Shown: positions 44,804 through 53,939, numbered from the stretch's first letter. The stretch: DNA of 64,000 nt from Microbacterium telephonicum (GCF_003651225.1 NZ_RCDB01000004.1:1-64000), one strand, 5' to 3'. Translations and numbers: made by a program. Notes: a model not told the origin generated them from the sequence alone.

Positions 44804-46309
44804 TCAGGCGCCGGCGAGGTGCAGGATGCCGTCGACGCGGCGGGGGACGTCGACGGGGCCGTCGCGCAGCTCGGGGGGCAGGATCGCGGCGGGGGCGTCC
44901 TGCCACGCGAGGGGGCGCAGGAACCGGCGGATCGCGGTGACGCCCACGGAGGTGTGCTGGGTGTTCGTCGCCGGCCACGGCCCGCCGTGGTGCATACCCC
45001 ACGACACGCGCACGCCGGTCGGGTAGCCGTCGAACACGATGCGGCCGACCCGGGGGGCGACCTCGTCGACGAAGGCGGTGACCGCGCCGGCATCCGACGG
45101 TTCGCTGTGGATCGTGGCGGTGAGGGACGCGGGGACGGCGTCGAGTGCGGCCACGACCTCGGCGAGCTTGCGGTAGCGCACGACGACCAGCAGCGGTCCG
45201 AAGGCCTCTTCGGTCGCGGCGGGCGTGAGCTCGGCGGCGTCGATCTCCAACAGCGCGGGGGTCGTCGTGAACCCCTCGTCGCCGACGGTGGGGGCCACGA
45301 GCGACCGCGCGCGACCCTCGTCGATGAGTCGCCGGCGGATCTCGTCGAAAGACGTGTGGATGCGCTCGTTGAGCAGCGCCTGCCCGCCCGCGGCCGAGAA
45401 CCGTGCGACGAGGTCGTCGACGAGCGCGTCCGCGTCGGCCGGGACGAAGGCGACGCCGGGCTTGGTGCACAGCTGCCCCGCCGATCCGGTGACCGACCCG
45501 GTGAGGCCCTCCGCGATCGCGGTGCCGCGCGCGGCGACGGCGGCGTCGGTGACCACGAGCGGGTTGAGGCTCGACAGTTCGCCGTAGAACGGGATGGGCG
45601 TCTCGCGGGCGTCGATGATGCCCTGCAGGATGCGGCCCGTCGACAACGACCCCGTGAACCCGACCGCGGTGATCGCGGGGTCGGCGACCAGCGCCGCCCC
45701 CGCGCGCTGCCCGTACACGATGCCGAACGTGCCCTCGGGGGCGCCGTAGGCGCGGGCGGCCCGCTCGAGCGCGTCGAACGAGCGCTGCGAGGTGAGCAGG
45801 TGCGACGAGTGCGCCTTCACGACGACGGGGCACCCCGCCGCGATCGCGGACGCGGTGTCGCCGCCGAGCACCGAGAACGCGAACGGGAAGTTGCTGGCGC
45901 CGAACACGGCGACGGGGCCGAGCGGCACGAGCATCCGGCGCACATCGGGGCCGGGACCGAGCGGCGTCTGCCCGGCATGGTCGATCACGGCCTCGAGGTA
46001 TCCGCCGTCGTCGACGGCGTCGGCGAACAGGCGCAGCTGGAAGGCGCTGCGCGACAGCTCGCCGTTCAGGCGCGTCTCGGGCAGGCCGGTCTCGGCCATC
46101 GCGGTCGACACGAGCAGTGCGCGATCGGCCTCGATGCCGTCGGCCAGAGCCCGCAGGAGTCCCGCCCGCCAGGCGCGCGGTTCGCGCCGCAGGGCGGCGA
46201 AGGCGCGGCCGGAGGCCGCCGTGATCGCCGAGACCCCGGCATCCGTCGTCTCGGCGATCCCCGTGTCGGTGCGAGCGCCGGTGCGCGGGTCGGTCGTGAG
46301 GAGGCTCAT
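44804..46309 (-). CDS. aldehyde dehydrogenase, probable 2-oxoglutarate semialdehyde dehydrogenase
   Basis: This 501-aa NAD(P)+ enzyme has catalytic C281 (GQLCTKPG) and general base E244 (YGELSSLNP). FGASNFPFAFSVLGGDTASAIAAGCPVVVKAH and the C-terminal WGMHHGGPWPATNTQHTSVG are typical of 2-oxoglutarate semialdehyde dehydrogenases. Placed right after a FAH-fold ketodeoxy-acid dehydratase (ATGA overlap), it would deliver 2-oxoglutarate to the TCA cycle. It is the last gene of the eight-gene minus operon. Confidence 0.87.
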   Translation of the reverse strand: MSLLTTDPRTGARTDTGIAETTDAGVSAITAASGRAFAALRREPRAWRAGLLRALADGIEADRALLVSTAMAETGLPETRLNGELSRSAFQLRLFADAVDDGGYLEAVIDHAGQTPLGPGPDVRRMLVPLGPVAVFGASNFPFAFSVLGGDTASAIAAGCPVVVKAHSSHLLTSQRSFDALERAARAYGAPEGTFGIVYGQRAGAALVADPAITAVGFTGSLSTGRILQGIIDARETPIPFYGELSSLNPLVVTDAAVAARGTAIAEGLTGSVTGSAGQLCTKPGVAFVPADADALVDDLVARFSAAGGQALLNERIHTSFDEIRRRLIDEGRARSLVAPTVGDEGFTTTPALLEIDAAELTPAATEEAFGPLLVVVRYRKLAEVVAALDAVPASLTATIHSEPSDAGAVTAFVDEVAPRVGRIVFDGYPTGVRVSWGMHHGGPWPATNTQHTSVGVTAIRRFLRPLAWQDAPAAILPPELRDGPVDVPRRVDGILHLAGA

Positions 46310-47508
46310 CGCACGACCTCCGCGATCGGCGCGGCGTCCAACAGCCCACGTCGGGCAAGGCCCGCGAACAGGTCGGCGATGCCGTAGTCCCACGGCTCGG
46401 TGCGCTCGGCGAGCTGCACCCGGTTCACGAGCGCCCCGAGGGCGGGCGTGGAGATCGTCACGACGTCGCCGACGTGGTGCGTGAAGCCGCGGCCGGGCTC
46501 GTCGCGGTCGTCGATCGGCGCGAACATCGTGCCGAGGTACAGGACGAAGCCGTCGGGGTAGCGGTGGTGGGGGCCGATCGCCTGCCCGACGAGGTCGGCG
46601 GGGTCGCGGCTGATCTGGGTCATGTGCGACTGCGCGCCCATCGTGAAGCCGTCCGCGCCGCTGACGGTGAGCGTCACGGTCGCCTCGCGCACGTCGTCGA
46701 GGGAGAATCCGGCGTCGAACAGGCGGATGAACGGTCCGACGGATGCCGAGGCGTTGTTGTCCTTGGCGTGGCCGAGCAGCAGCGCCGAGCGCCCCTCGAT
46801 GTCGCGCAGGTTGACGTCGTTGCCGAGCGTCGCCCCCACGATCGCCCCCGTCGAGGCCACGACGAGCACGACCTCCGGCTCAGGGTTGTTCCACTGCGAG
46901 TCTTCGCGGATGCCGACCTCGACGGCGGTGCCGACGGTCGCGAGCACGGGTGCCTTGGTGAACACCTCCGCGTCGGGGCCGATGCCGACCTCGAGGTACT
47001 GGCTCCACAGCCCCTCGGCGATGAGGTACTCCTTCAGCCGGGCGGCCTGCTCCGAGCCGGGGACGAGCTCGCGCAGCTCGCTGCCGATCGTGCCGAGGAT
47101 CGCCTGCCGTGCGGCATCCGCCTCGCTCGCCTCGCCGCGGGCGCGCTCCTCGATGACGCGTTCCAGCATCGACACGGGGAAGGTGACGCCGGCGGCCTTC
47201 ACGACCTGCAGGTCGATGGGCGACAGCAGCCGCGGCCGGCCCGAGTCGCCCGCCGCGGTGCTCGCGAGCAGCTCGGCGACGGTGCCGAGGACGGGGCCGG
47301 ATGCCGCCGCGACGGCTGCCGCCGGGTCGGCGGTCTCGGTGAGGGCGCGCATCGTGGGGAAGGCGGCCGACACGTCGATCACCTCGCCGCCGCGCAGCGT
47401 CACGACCGACGGCCCGCCGGCGGCGGGGTCCCACACGCGGCCGACGAGGAGTGCGGCGGGGTCGGCGGGGAGGGCTGCGGCGATGCCGCCGGTCCAGTCG
47501 GTGCTCAT
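46306..47508 (-). CDS. FAH-fold protein, probable 2-keto-3-deoxy-pentonate dehydratase
   Basis: This 400-aa protein belongs to the fumarylacetoacetase superfamily, in the longer branch that includes Caulobacter XylX (2-keto-3-deoxy-D-xylonate dehydratase). Recognisable parts are VTFPVSMLERVIEERARG, the metal ligands in NNPEPEVVLVV and GNDVNLRDIEGRSALLLGHAKDNN. The next gene is a semialdehyde dehydrogenase, as in the Weimberg pathway. The start ATG at 47508 is about 25 bp upstream of the conserved part. Confidence 0.8.
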   Translation of the reverse strand: MSTDWTGGIAAALPADPAALLVGRVWDPAAGGPSVVTLRGGEVIDVSAAFPTMRALTETADPAAAVAAASGPVLGTVAELLASTAAGDSGRPRLLSPIDLQVVKAAGVTFPVSMLERVIEERARGEASEADAARQAILGTIGSELRELVPGSEQAARLKEYLIAEGLWSQYLEVGIGPDAEVFTKAPVLATVGTAVEVGIREDSQWNNPEPEVVLVVASTGAIVGATLGNDVNLRDIEGRSALLLGHAKDNNASASVGPFIRLFDAGFSLDDVREATVTLTVSGADGFTMGAQSHMTQISRDPADLVGQAIGPHHRYPDGFVLYLGTMFAPIDDRDEPGRGFTHHVGDVVTISTPALGALVNRVQLAERTEPWDYGIADLFAGLARRGLLDAAPIAEVVR

Positions 47509-47555
47509 GCGGGTCTCCTGGGTGGTCGAGGTCGGAAGCGCGGGCGGGAGTCGGG

Positions 47556-48338
47556 TCAGCGGCCGTGGAAGACGCCGGGGCGGCGCTCGGCGAAGGCGGC
47601 GCGTCCCTCGGCGGCATCCTCGGTCGCGAAGGTGATGCCCTGCAGTTCGCGCTCGTAGGCGATCGCCTGGTCCAGCGGCAGGTTGAAGGCGGCGCGGAGG
47701 TTTGCCTTGGCCGTCTCGGCGGCGACGGGCGGGCGCGAGGCGATGGTCGCCGCGATCGCCTGCGCGCGCGGCAGCAGGTCGTCGGCGGCGACGACCTCGC
47801 TGACCAGGCCCCACGCGAGCGCGCGGGCGGCGTCGATCGGCTCGCCCGTCATCGTCATGAGGGCGGCGTTGCTCGCCCCGATCGAGGTCGCCAGCAGTGC
47901 CGACATGCCGCCCCCGCCGATCCACCCGAGCGTGATCTCGGGCGCGGCGAAGGTCGCCGACTCGGCGGCGATGCGGATGTCGCACGTCAGCGCCGTCTCC
48001 AGGCCCCCGCCGAACGCGTAGCCGTTGACGGCCGCGACGACAGGCTTGCGCAGGGCCCGCAGCGCGTCGCAGTAGTCGCGTCGGTTGCGGAACTCCCACG
48101 GCGTCGCGTACCGGTCGAGCGTGCGGATGTCGGAGCCGGCGCTGAAGGCCCGCCCGGTGCCGGTGTAGACGACGGCGCGGATCGCGGGGTCCTCGTTGAG
48201 GCCCGCGACGATCGTCTCGAGTGCGTCGGACATCTCCTGGGTGACGGCGTTGAGCTTCTCGGGGCGGTTCAGGCGCACCGTGGCGACGGCGCCCTCGACC
48301 TCGACGACGACCTGATCCAGCGGAGAGATGTGGGTCAT
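47556..48338 (-). CDS. enoyl-CoA hydratase/isomerase family protein
   Basis: This 260-aa crotonase-fold protein has an oxyanion-hole motif (FSAGSDIRTL; GYAFGGGLE). Both catalytic glutamates of true hydratases are present, in GGGLETAL and APEITLGWIGGGG, so water addition or removal on a CoA ester is plausible. ATGA overlaps the solute-binding-fold gene upstream. It occupies the place that MaoC takes in cassette copy 1. Confidence 0.86.
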   Translation of the reverse strand: MTHISPLDQVVVEVEGAVATVRLNRPEKLNAVTQEMSDALETIVAGLNEDPAIRAVVYTGTGRAFSAGSDIRTLDRYATPWEFRNRRDYCDALRALRKPVVAAVNGYAFGGGLETALTCDIRIAAESATFAAPEITLGWIGGGGMSALLATSIGASNAALMTMTGEPIDAARALAWGLVSEVVAADDLLPRAQAIAATIASRPPVAAETAKANLRAAFNLPLDQAIAYERELQGITFATEDAAEGRAAFAERRPGVFHGR

Positions 48339-49465
48339 GCGGAGACCTCCGTGACGCGGGCGGATGCTGCTGCCTCACGCAGCAGCCGGAAGCGGTCCTC
48401 GAGCTCGGCGAGCACGGCGTGCGGTGCGCGCTCACCGAGGACGGCGCCGCGCACGAGGCGCGACGCCTCGGACTGGAACGGGATGTAACCGGGAAGGCGC
48501 GGGCGCACCCAGGACTGCTCGATGGTGCGGAGGGTCGCGGAGTAGAACCCGTGCGCGTCGCCGTCGACGGCGGCATCCGTCCAGGCTTCGCGGGCGCTGG
48601 GCTGACCGTCGTCGGCGGGGATGACCGTGCGCTGCACGCGCGCATCGAGCAGCCACGACAGGTGCTGCAGGAGCGCCGGCGAGGGCGCGATGCGGCCGGT
48701 CACCGCGATGCCGGTGCCGCCGATCGTCGAGCCGATGCGGCCGCCCGCGGTCGGTGGCGGCCCGAACGCGAGGGTCGGCGAGCTGTAGGTGACGTAGCCG
48801 TACACGAGCGGGATGTAGCCGATGTCGCGGCGGTCCCGCATCCTGTCGAGCAAGCCGATCGGATTCAGCCGCGCGGTGCCGGCCGGGGCGTGCGCCGACA
48901 GCCGGAGGAGGATGTCGAGGGCTTCAGTCGCGGCGGCGGGGTCGAACAGTCGCTCGCCGCCGGCCTCGTCGTCGCCGAGCGAGACCGCGATCGAGCAGAG
49001 GCTGAGGAAGGCGTGCGGTCCTGCCAGACTCGTCGCGACCAGGCCGCGCTCGGCCAGGGCGATCGCGTCGTCCCACGTGGCCGGAGACTCGGCCACGAGG
49101 GCGAGGTTCCGGGCCGAGACCTGGGTGGCGGCATCCAGCGGCAACGCCCACAGGTGTCCGGCCAACTCGTAGGAGGCGACGGACGGTCCGACGGCGCCGC
49201 TCCGCCACGCCGCGACCTGGTCGGCCGGGTAAAGGCGGTCGATCGGAGTGAGCGCGCCCGCGGCGAGGGCGTCGCCGAGATGCGGGTGGTCGAGGACGAG
49301 CAGGTCGTAGCGGGTGGCGAGCTCCGCGATGGGCGCCGACTCGAAGCCTTCGAGGGGCTGCACCTCCCAGCGCAGCGTGTCGCCTCCGCCGACGCGGTGG
49401 GCGTGGCGCTCGAGCGCGTGGCGACCCCGGGGGTGATCCCAGGTGAGCCCGACGTAGTCGGTCAT
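48335..49465 (-). CDS. signal-less solute-binding-fold protein, cassette copy 2
   Basis: This 376-aa paralogue of 27643-28776 has nearly identical length and the same motif order: GLTWDHPRG at the N-terminus, YDLLVLDHPHLGDAL, LPLDAATQVSARNL, IPLVYGYVTYSS, GSTIGGTGIAVTG and DDGQPSAREAW. It has no signal peptide, lipobox or membrane segment. ATGA overlaps tie it to the CoA-transferase upstream and the enoyl-CoA hydratase downstream. In both cassettes the order transferase, binding-fold protein, hydratase is kept although the hydratase family differs, which argues for a working unit of transferase plus binding-fold protein. Confidence 0.75.
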   Translation of the reverse strand: MTDYVGLTWDHPRGRHALERHAHRVGGGDTLRWEVQPLEGFESAPIAELATRYDLLVLDHPHLGDALAAGALTPIDRLYPADQVAAWRSGAVGPSVASYELAGHLWALPLDAATQVSARNLALVAESPATWDDAIALAERGLVATSLAGPHAFLSLCSIAVSLGDDEAGGERLFDPAAATEALDILLRLSAHAPAGTARLNPIGLLDRMRDRRDIGYIPLVYGYVTYSSPTLAFGPPPTAGGRIGSTIGGTGIAVTGRIAPSPALLQHLSWLLDARVQRTVIPADDGQPSAREAWTDAAVDGDAHGFYSATLRTIEQSWVRPRLPGYIPFQSEASRLVRGAVLGERAPHAVLAELEDRFRLLREAAASARVTEVSA

Positions 49466-50682
49466 CGCGCGGCGTCCGCCAGAACCGTCTCGGCCACCGA
49501 GCCGGCGGCGAGCAGCTCGGCGACGTCGGCATCGCTGCGGCCGAGCTCGGCGAGGATCTCGCGGGTGTGCTCGCCGACCAGGGGCGCGCCGCGCTCGATC
49601 GTCGCGGGGGTGCGTGAGAACCGGTACGGGAATCCGGGGGTCTTCACGTGGCCCTCGGTGGGGTGGTCGTACTCGACGAACGTGCCGTTGTGGATGATCT
49701 GCGGGTCTTCCACCAGGTCGGCGTAGCCGTAGACGGGGCCTGCCCAGATGCCGGCGGTCAGCAGCTCGTCGAGCCACTGCGCCGACGTGCGCGCCACCAG
49801 GCGTGCGGCGGTCTTCTCGTACAGCTCGTCGCGGTGGGTCCAGCCGTGCTCCTCGGCGTCGAGGCCCTCGAAGCTCGGCTCGCCGATGACGCGGCCGAGC
49901 ACGTTCAGGTCGGCGAAGCCGAGCGCGATGAACCCGTCGGAGGTCGCGAACACGCCGTACGGCGCGCGGATGTAGACGTGGGCGTTCGGCTGGGTGCCGC
50001 GTTCCTGCGGCACGCCGCCGACGGTGTGCACCGACAGCTCCTGCATCTGCAGCGTCGTCAGGGCGTCGAGCATGTTGACCGTCACGAGCTGCCCTTCGCC
50101 GGTGCGCTCGCGGTGCAGCAGCGCCGCGAGCACCGCTTCGAAGGCCGTCGAGGCGGTGACGGCGTCGGCGAGGTACTGGCCTGCGGGCACGGGCGGCTCC
50201 CCGGCGCGGCCGGTGGAGAGCATCGCGCCGCTCATCGCCTGCAGCAGCAGGTCCTGACCGGGACGGTCGCGGTAGGGTCCGTCCTCGCCGTAACCCGACA
50301 TCGACACGTACACGAGCGACGGGTTGATCTCGCGGAGGGTCTCGTAGTCCAGGCCGAGCCGCGCGGCCACGCCGGGCCGGTAGTTCTGCAGGAACACGTC
50401 GCCCGTGGCGACGAGGTCCCGCACGATCTGCGTGCCCTCGGGGGATTTCAGGTCGACGGCGAGCGAGCGCTTGTTGCGGTTGAGGGAGAGGAACGAGACG
50501 TTGATCTCGTTGCCCTGCGCGCCGCCGGCGGCGGCGAAGCGCTGCCACTCGCCGGCCGTCGGCTCGACTTTGACGACGTCGGCGCCGAGGTCGCCGAGGC
50601 GCTGCGCCGCGAAAGGGCCCGCCATCGCGATGGAGCAGTCGATGACGCGGAAGCCGTCGAGGATGCGGGGTGTCGTGGTCAT
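49462..50682 (-). CDS. class III CoA-transferase (CaiB/BaiF family), cassette copy 2
   Basis: This 406-aa protein opens with FRVIDCSIAMAGPFAAQRLGDLGADVVKVE and has the catalytic D144 in RPGQDLLLQAMSG. It is a paralogue of the 389-aa enzyme at 26477. The C-terminal FPYRFSRTPATIERGAPLVGEHTREILAELG is typical of the family. Acceptor acid and CoA donor are unknown. It lies 40 bp after the Gfo/Idh gene in the same operon. Confidence 0.86.
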   Translation of the reverse strand: MTTTPRILDGFRVIDCSIAMAGPFAAQRLGDLGADVVKVEPTAGEWQRFAAAGGAQGNEINVSFLSLNRNKRSLAVDLKSPEGTQIVRDLVATGDVFLQNYRPGVAARLGLDYETLREINPSLVYVSMSGYGEDGPYRDRPGQDLLLQAMSGAMLSTGRAGEPPVPAGQYLADAVTASTAFEAVLAALLHRERTGEGQLVTVNMLDALTTLQMQELSVHTVGGVPQERGTQPNAHVYIRAPYGVFATSDGFIALGFADLNVLGRVIGEPSFEGLDAEEHGWTHRDELYEKTAARLVARTSAQWLDELLTAGIWAGPVYGYADLVEDPQIIHNGTFVEYDHPTEGHVKTPGFPYRFSRTPATIERGAPLVGEHTREILAELGRSDADVAELLAAGSVAETVLADAAR

Positions 50683-50722
50683 GCGCGGGGCTCTCGTTCG
50701 GGTCGTGCGGTCGTGGGGACGA

Positions 50723-51772
50723 TCAGTGGACGGCGACCTCGACGCCGTCCTGCGCCGAGGAGCGCAGCAGGGCGTCGATGAGTTCGACGGAGCGGGCGGC
50801 GACGTCGACGGTCGAGTTGTTCTCGGCGCACGCGCCGGTGATGAGGTCGATGAAACGTGCCGGCGGGATGAGGCATTCGTACTCGCCCTCGCCCGGCGTG
50901 ATGGCGACGTCCTCGCGCTCGCCGTCGTATCGGCTGAGGCTCACGCGTTCGCGTTCGACGTCGATCATCAGCACGCCCTCCGTGCCGAAGAGGCGGATGT
51001 CGACCTGGTACTTGTCGCCGTCGGCGAGGGTCGCCGCGCCCGACAGCGAGCCGAGTGCGCCGCCGTCGAACCGGATGACGCCCGCGTCGAACAGGTCGAC
51101 CGGCGACCCGGCTCCGATGACGCGGCCGGAGACGGATGCCGCGCGCAGCCCGGTCAGCCAGAACAGCAGCGCGGAGGAGTGCGTGATCTGCCCGTGCGCG
51201 TACCCGCCGCCGTGCGCGGGGCTCGACCAGGTGGTGGGGTTCGGCGCGGTCGCCGAGTTCCACCGCTCGAGCATGTGGGTGGGGTCGCTGCCGAACAGCC
51301 CGCGGGTGGGGGAGGCCATGTGGCACAGCGCGTACTGGATCTCGCCGATGCGGCCGGCATCCAGCATCCGCTTGGCCGCCACGGTGAACGGCTTGTAGTT
51401 CCAGCCGTAGGGCACGAGGAAGACGGTGCCGGCCTGCTCGACCCGCGCGGCGAGGTCCCACGCCTCGTCGGCCCGCAGGGTCATCGGCTTCTCGCACAGC
51501 ACGTGGAGGCCCCGCTCGAGCGCCTTTGCCGCGAGGGGATGGTGCAGGTCGTGCGGCGTGGAGATGACGACGGCATCGAGTCCGGCGTCCAGCAGCTCGT
51601 CGGCGTCCTCGGTCGCGAATCCGAACCCGAACCGGTCACGGATGCCGGGAAGGTCGGGTCCCAGTCCGCACACGCCCACCATCTCGACGTCGTCGCGTGC
51701 GGCGAAGAGGGGGAAGTGGTTGCTGGTGGCCCACCAGCCGGCGCCGATCGCGCCGAGGCGGACGCGGCTCAT
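50723..51772 (-). CDS. Gfo/Idh/MocA-family oxidoreductase
   Basis: This 349-aa protein has the Rossmann motif GAIGAGWWATSNHFPLF, the CEKPMTL lysine of the active site, and a C-terminal beta sheet domain. It probably oxidises a sugar to a lactone with NAD(P)+. The gene is coupled by ATGA to an MBL-fold hydrolase, which could open such a lactone. It is only distantly like the Gfo/Idh gene at 39838. Confidence 0.84.
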   Translation of the reverse strand: MSRVRLGAIGAGWWATSNHFPLFAARDDVEMVGVCGLGPDLPGIRDRFGFGFATEDADELLDAGLDAVVISTPHDLHHPLAAKALERGLHVLCEKPMTLRADEAWDLAARVEQAGTVFLVPYGWNYKPFTVAAKRMLDAGRIGEIQYALCHMASPTRGLFGSDPTHMLERWNSATAPNPTTWSSPAHGGGYAHGQITHSSALLFWLTGLRAASVSGRVIGAGSPVDLFDAGVIRFDGGALGSLSGAATLADGDKYQVDIRLFGTEGVLMIDVERERVSLSRYDGEREDVAITPGEGEYECLIPPARFIDLITGACAENNSTVDVAARSVELIDALLRSSAQDGVEVAVH

Positions 51773-52728
51773 CGGACCCACTCCCAGGTGCGCCGACCGT
51801 CGCGGCGACCGACGGCGACGCTGCCCGCCTCGACGAACCGTTCGAGGTTGCCCGTCATCGGGAAGATCAGGTACTCGCGCGCGCCCTCGCCCCACGGGCC
51901 GAGCTCGGCGTGGGTGCGATCGATCACGTCGAGGGTCGTCAGCGGAGCGGCGGCGGCCCGCAGCGCCGCCTCGATGACGGTGTCGATCCGCAGTGTGTAG
52001 CCGAGCGACTCGTCGAGGAAGGCGGCGACGGCCTCACCTTCATAGACCGGGTAGTGCGCGGTGAGGAGCAGCTCCGCATCCAGAGCGCGCAGCGCCGCGA
52101 TCGACTCGACGTAGGCGTTCGTGTCCCGGTAGGTCGGGGGGAAAGCGGGGTCGCCTTCCGCGGTCGGGACGGTCACCCCGAGGACGGCATCGGAGATCAC
52201 GAGAGCACGATTCCGCGGGTCCCACAGGGCGAGATGACCGGGAGAGTGTCCGGGCACGGCGAGCACGTGCACGACGCGATCCCCGAGGTCGAACCGCTCT
52301 CCGCCGTGCAGGGCCCGGTCGACGGCGACGAGCGCGGTCGACGCGCGCACGAGCGCCGTCGTCTCCGCAGGGTCGTCGAATCCGTCGTCGTCGGCGAACT
52401 CGCCGTAGCGCCCGCGGATGAGCGTCTCGACATCCTCGGTCATCGCGACGTCGGCCGCGCCGGCGAGGAACTCGACGTGCGGAGCGGCGGCGGCCAGCGC
52501 GGCGTTGCCGCCGGTGTGGTCGAAGTCGCAGTGCGAGCTGACGACCCAGCGCAGCCGCGAGAGGTTGAACCCGATCTGCTCGAGGTAAGGCAGCAGGGTG
52601 CCGGGGACGCTCTCGGCGACGCCGGTGTCGAACAGCACGGCTCCCGCCGGCCCCTCGAGCAGGTACATCGCGATGAACCGCTCGCCCAGCGGCGCTTGGA
52701 TGCGGTGGAGCCCGGGCCGGATCTGCAT
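51769..52728 (-). CDS. metallo-beta-lactamase-fold hydrolase, possible sugar lactonase
   Basis: This is a 319-aa MBL-fold protein. The metal motif reads H66-C-D68-F-D70-H71 (SSHCDFDHTGG), so the usual second histidine of HxHxDH is aspartate. Further ligands are H in VPGHSPGHL, D in VISDAVLG and H in TAHYPVYEG. ATG at 52728 follows GGGAGG by 4 nt; GTG at 52731 is the alternative. Between a dehydrogenase and a sugar-acid dehydratase, a lactonase role is an attractive inference but not proven. Confidence 0.78.
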   Translation of the reverse strand: MQIRPGLHRIQAPLGERFIAMYLLEGPAGAVLFDTGVAESVPGTLLPYLEQIGFNLSRLRWVVSSHCDFDHTGGNAALAAAAPHVEFLAGAADVAMTEDVETLIRGRYGEFADDDGFDDPAETTALVRASTALVAVDRALHGGERFDLGDRVVHVLAVPGHSPGHLALWDPRNRALVISDAVLGVTVPTAEGDPAFPPTYRDTNAYVESIAALRALDAELLLTAHYPVYEGEAVAAFLDESLGYTLRIDTVIEAALRAAAAPLTTLDVIDRTHAELGPWGEGAREYLIFPMTGNLERFVEAGSVAVGRRDGRRTWEWVR

Positions 52729-53882
52729 CACGCCTCCCAGGCGTCGTCGGAGACCAGGCGCAGCCCGGCACGCGCCGAGCGCACGTGCGGGCCGGCCGGG
52801 GTCTGCCAGTCGTCACTGCTGCGCGCCGCGTCGATGGCGGCTTCGTCGAGCCGGATGCCGGCACCCGGCTCGTCGCCGAGCACGACGCCCCCGTCGGCGA
52901 TCTCCTGGTCGAGGACGACGCCGAGGGGAGCGCCCAGGTCTTGGATCTCGGCGGAGAGGTGATTCGGCACGGCCGCGGCCGCCGCGGCGACGGCGTAGTT
53001 CGCGGTGAGGCCCACCGGGCTGACGGGAAGCGCGTGACTGTGGGCGACGGTGGCGAGGCGGAGGAAGTGTGTGATGCCCCACACCGCTCCGGCCTGCACG
53101 ATGTCCACCGCGTGGGCGTCGAGCAGGGGGGTGTACTGCTCCAGGCCGGTGAGGTTCTCGCCGGTGGCGACGGCGGCGCGCACCGCGGCGGACAGGCGCG
53201 CGTGGCCGGCGGCGTCCCAGCGCCGGAGAGGCTCCTCGATCCAGGTGAGATCGCGCTTCTCCTCGATCGCGCTGATATACCGCACGGCCTGCTTGAGGTT
53301 CCAGGATTCGTTGACGTCGAGCATGAGGGCGGGGCGGGGCGTGTTGACCGCCAGGGCGCCCTCGAGCACATCGAGGCGACGCAGGTCGGTCACGAGGTCG
53401 CGGCCGCCCTTGAGCTTGCCGCTCGTGAAACCGCGAGCGGCCATGGTGTCGTAGAAGGCGGCGAGCTGGGTATCGTCGAGGGCGATGTCGAGGCCGGAGG
53501 CATAGCCGGGGACGAAGCGGTCGGCGGCACCGAGCAGACGCCACAGCGGCTCGCCCGCAGCCTTGGCCTTGATGTCCCAGAGGGCGCTGTCGAACGCGGC
53601 GATGCCACCGAACGTGGCCCCGCCGTGCCCCGACTTGAAGACCCGCGCGAGCATCGCGTCGTACAGCGCGGTGACCGATCGCGGGTCGCGACCTTCGAGT
53701 GCGGGGAAGAGGCGGTCGAGATCGTGCGCCATCCCCATGCCGATCCCCTCGATGCCGGCGTCGGTCTCGAGGATGACGACGGTGAGCTCGGTCACGCCGG
53801 AGCCGATGAACCCGTTGGCGTCACCGACGGGTCGCCCCCAGTCGTGGGAGGTCCGCACGGTGCGGTATCCAGTGATCTTCAT
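52728..53882 (-). CDS. enolase-superfamily sugar-acid dehydratase
   Basis: This 384-aa MR-type protein has KxK at K156 and K158, metal ligands D189, E216 (WIEEPL) and E242 (ATGENLTG), and histidines at 281-283. GENLTG and SHALPVSPV suggest an acid-sugar dehydratase. It is the first gene of the eight-gene operon; AAGGG precedes the ATG at 53882. The product would be a 2-keto-3-deoxy acid for the FAH-fold enzyme at 46306. Substrate stereochemistry is unknown. Confidence 0.84.
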   Translation of the reverse strand: MKITGYRTVRTSHDWGRPVGDANGFIGSGVTELTVVILETDAGIEGIGMGMAHDLDRLFPALEGRDPRSVTALYDAMLARVFKSGHGGATFGGIAAFDSALWDIKAKAAGEPLWRLLGAADRFVPGYASGLDIALDDTQLAAFYDTMAARGFTSGKLKGGRDLVTDLRRLDVLEGALAVNTPRPALMLDVNESWNLKQAVRYISAIEEKRDLTWIEEPLRRWDAAGHARLSAAVRAAVATGENLTGLEQYTPLLDAHAVDIVQAGAVWGITHFLRLATVAHSHALPVSPVGLTANYAVAAAAAAVPNHLSAEIQDLGAPLGVVLDQEIADGGVVLGDEPGAGIRLDEAAIDAARSSDDWQTPAGPHVRSARAGLRLVSDDAWEA

Positions 53883-53920
53883 ATCGCCCTTGATCGTCGA
53901 AGCCTGGTGAAACAGAAACA

Positions 53921-53939
53921 GCATACATCACATGTATGC
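53921..53939. promoter_or_regulatory. GntR-type operator between enolase-family and GntR genes
   Basis: GCATACATCACATGTATGC has perfect 8-bp arms around a 3-bp spacer. It lies in the 111-bp divergent gap and is the only strong palindrome there. It is the likely site for the GntR-family regulator encoded at 53994, governing the sugar-acid operon and perhaps itself. Confidence 0.72.
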
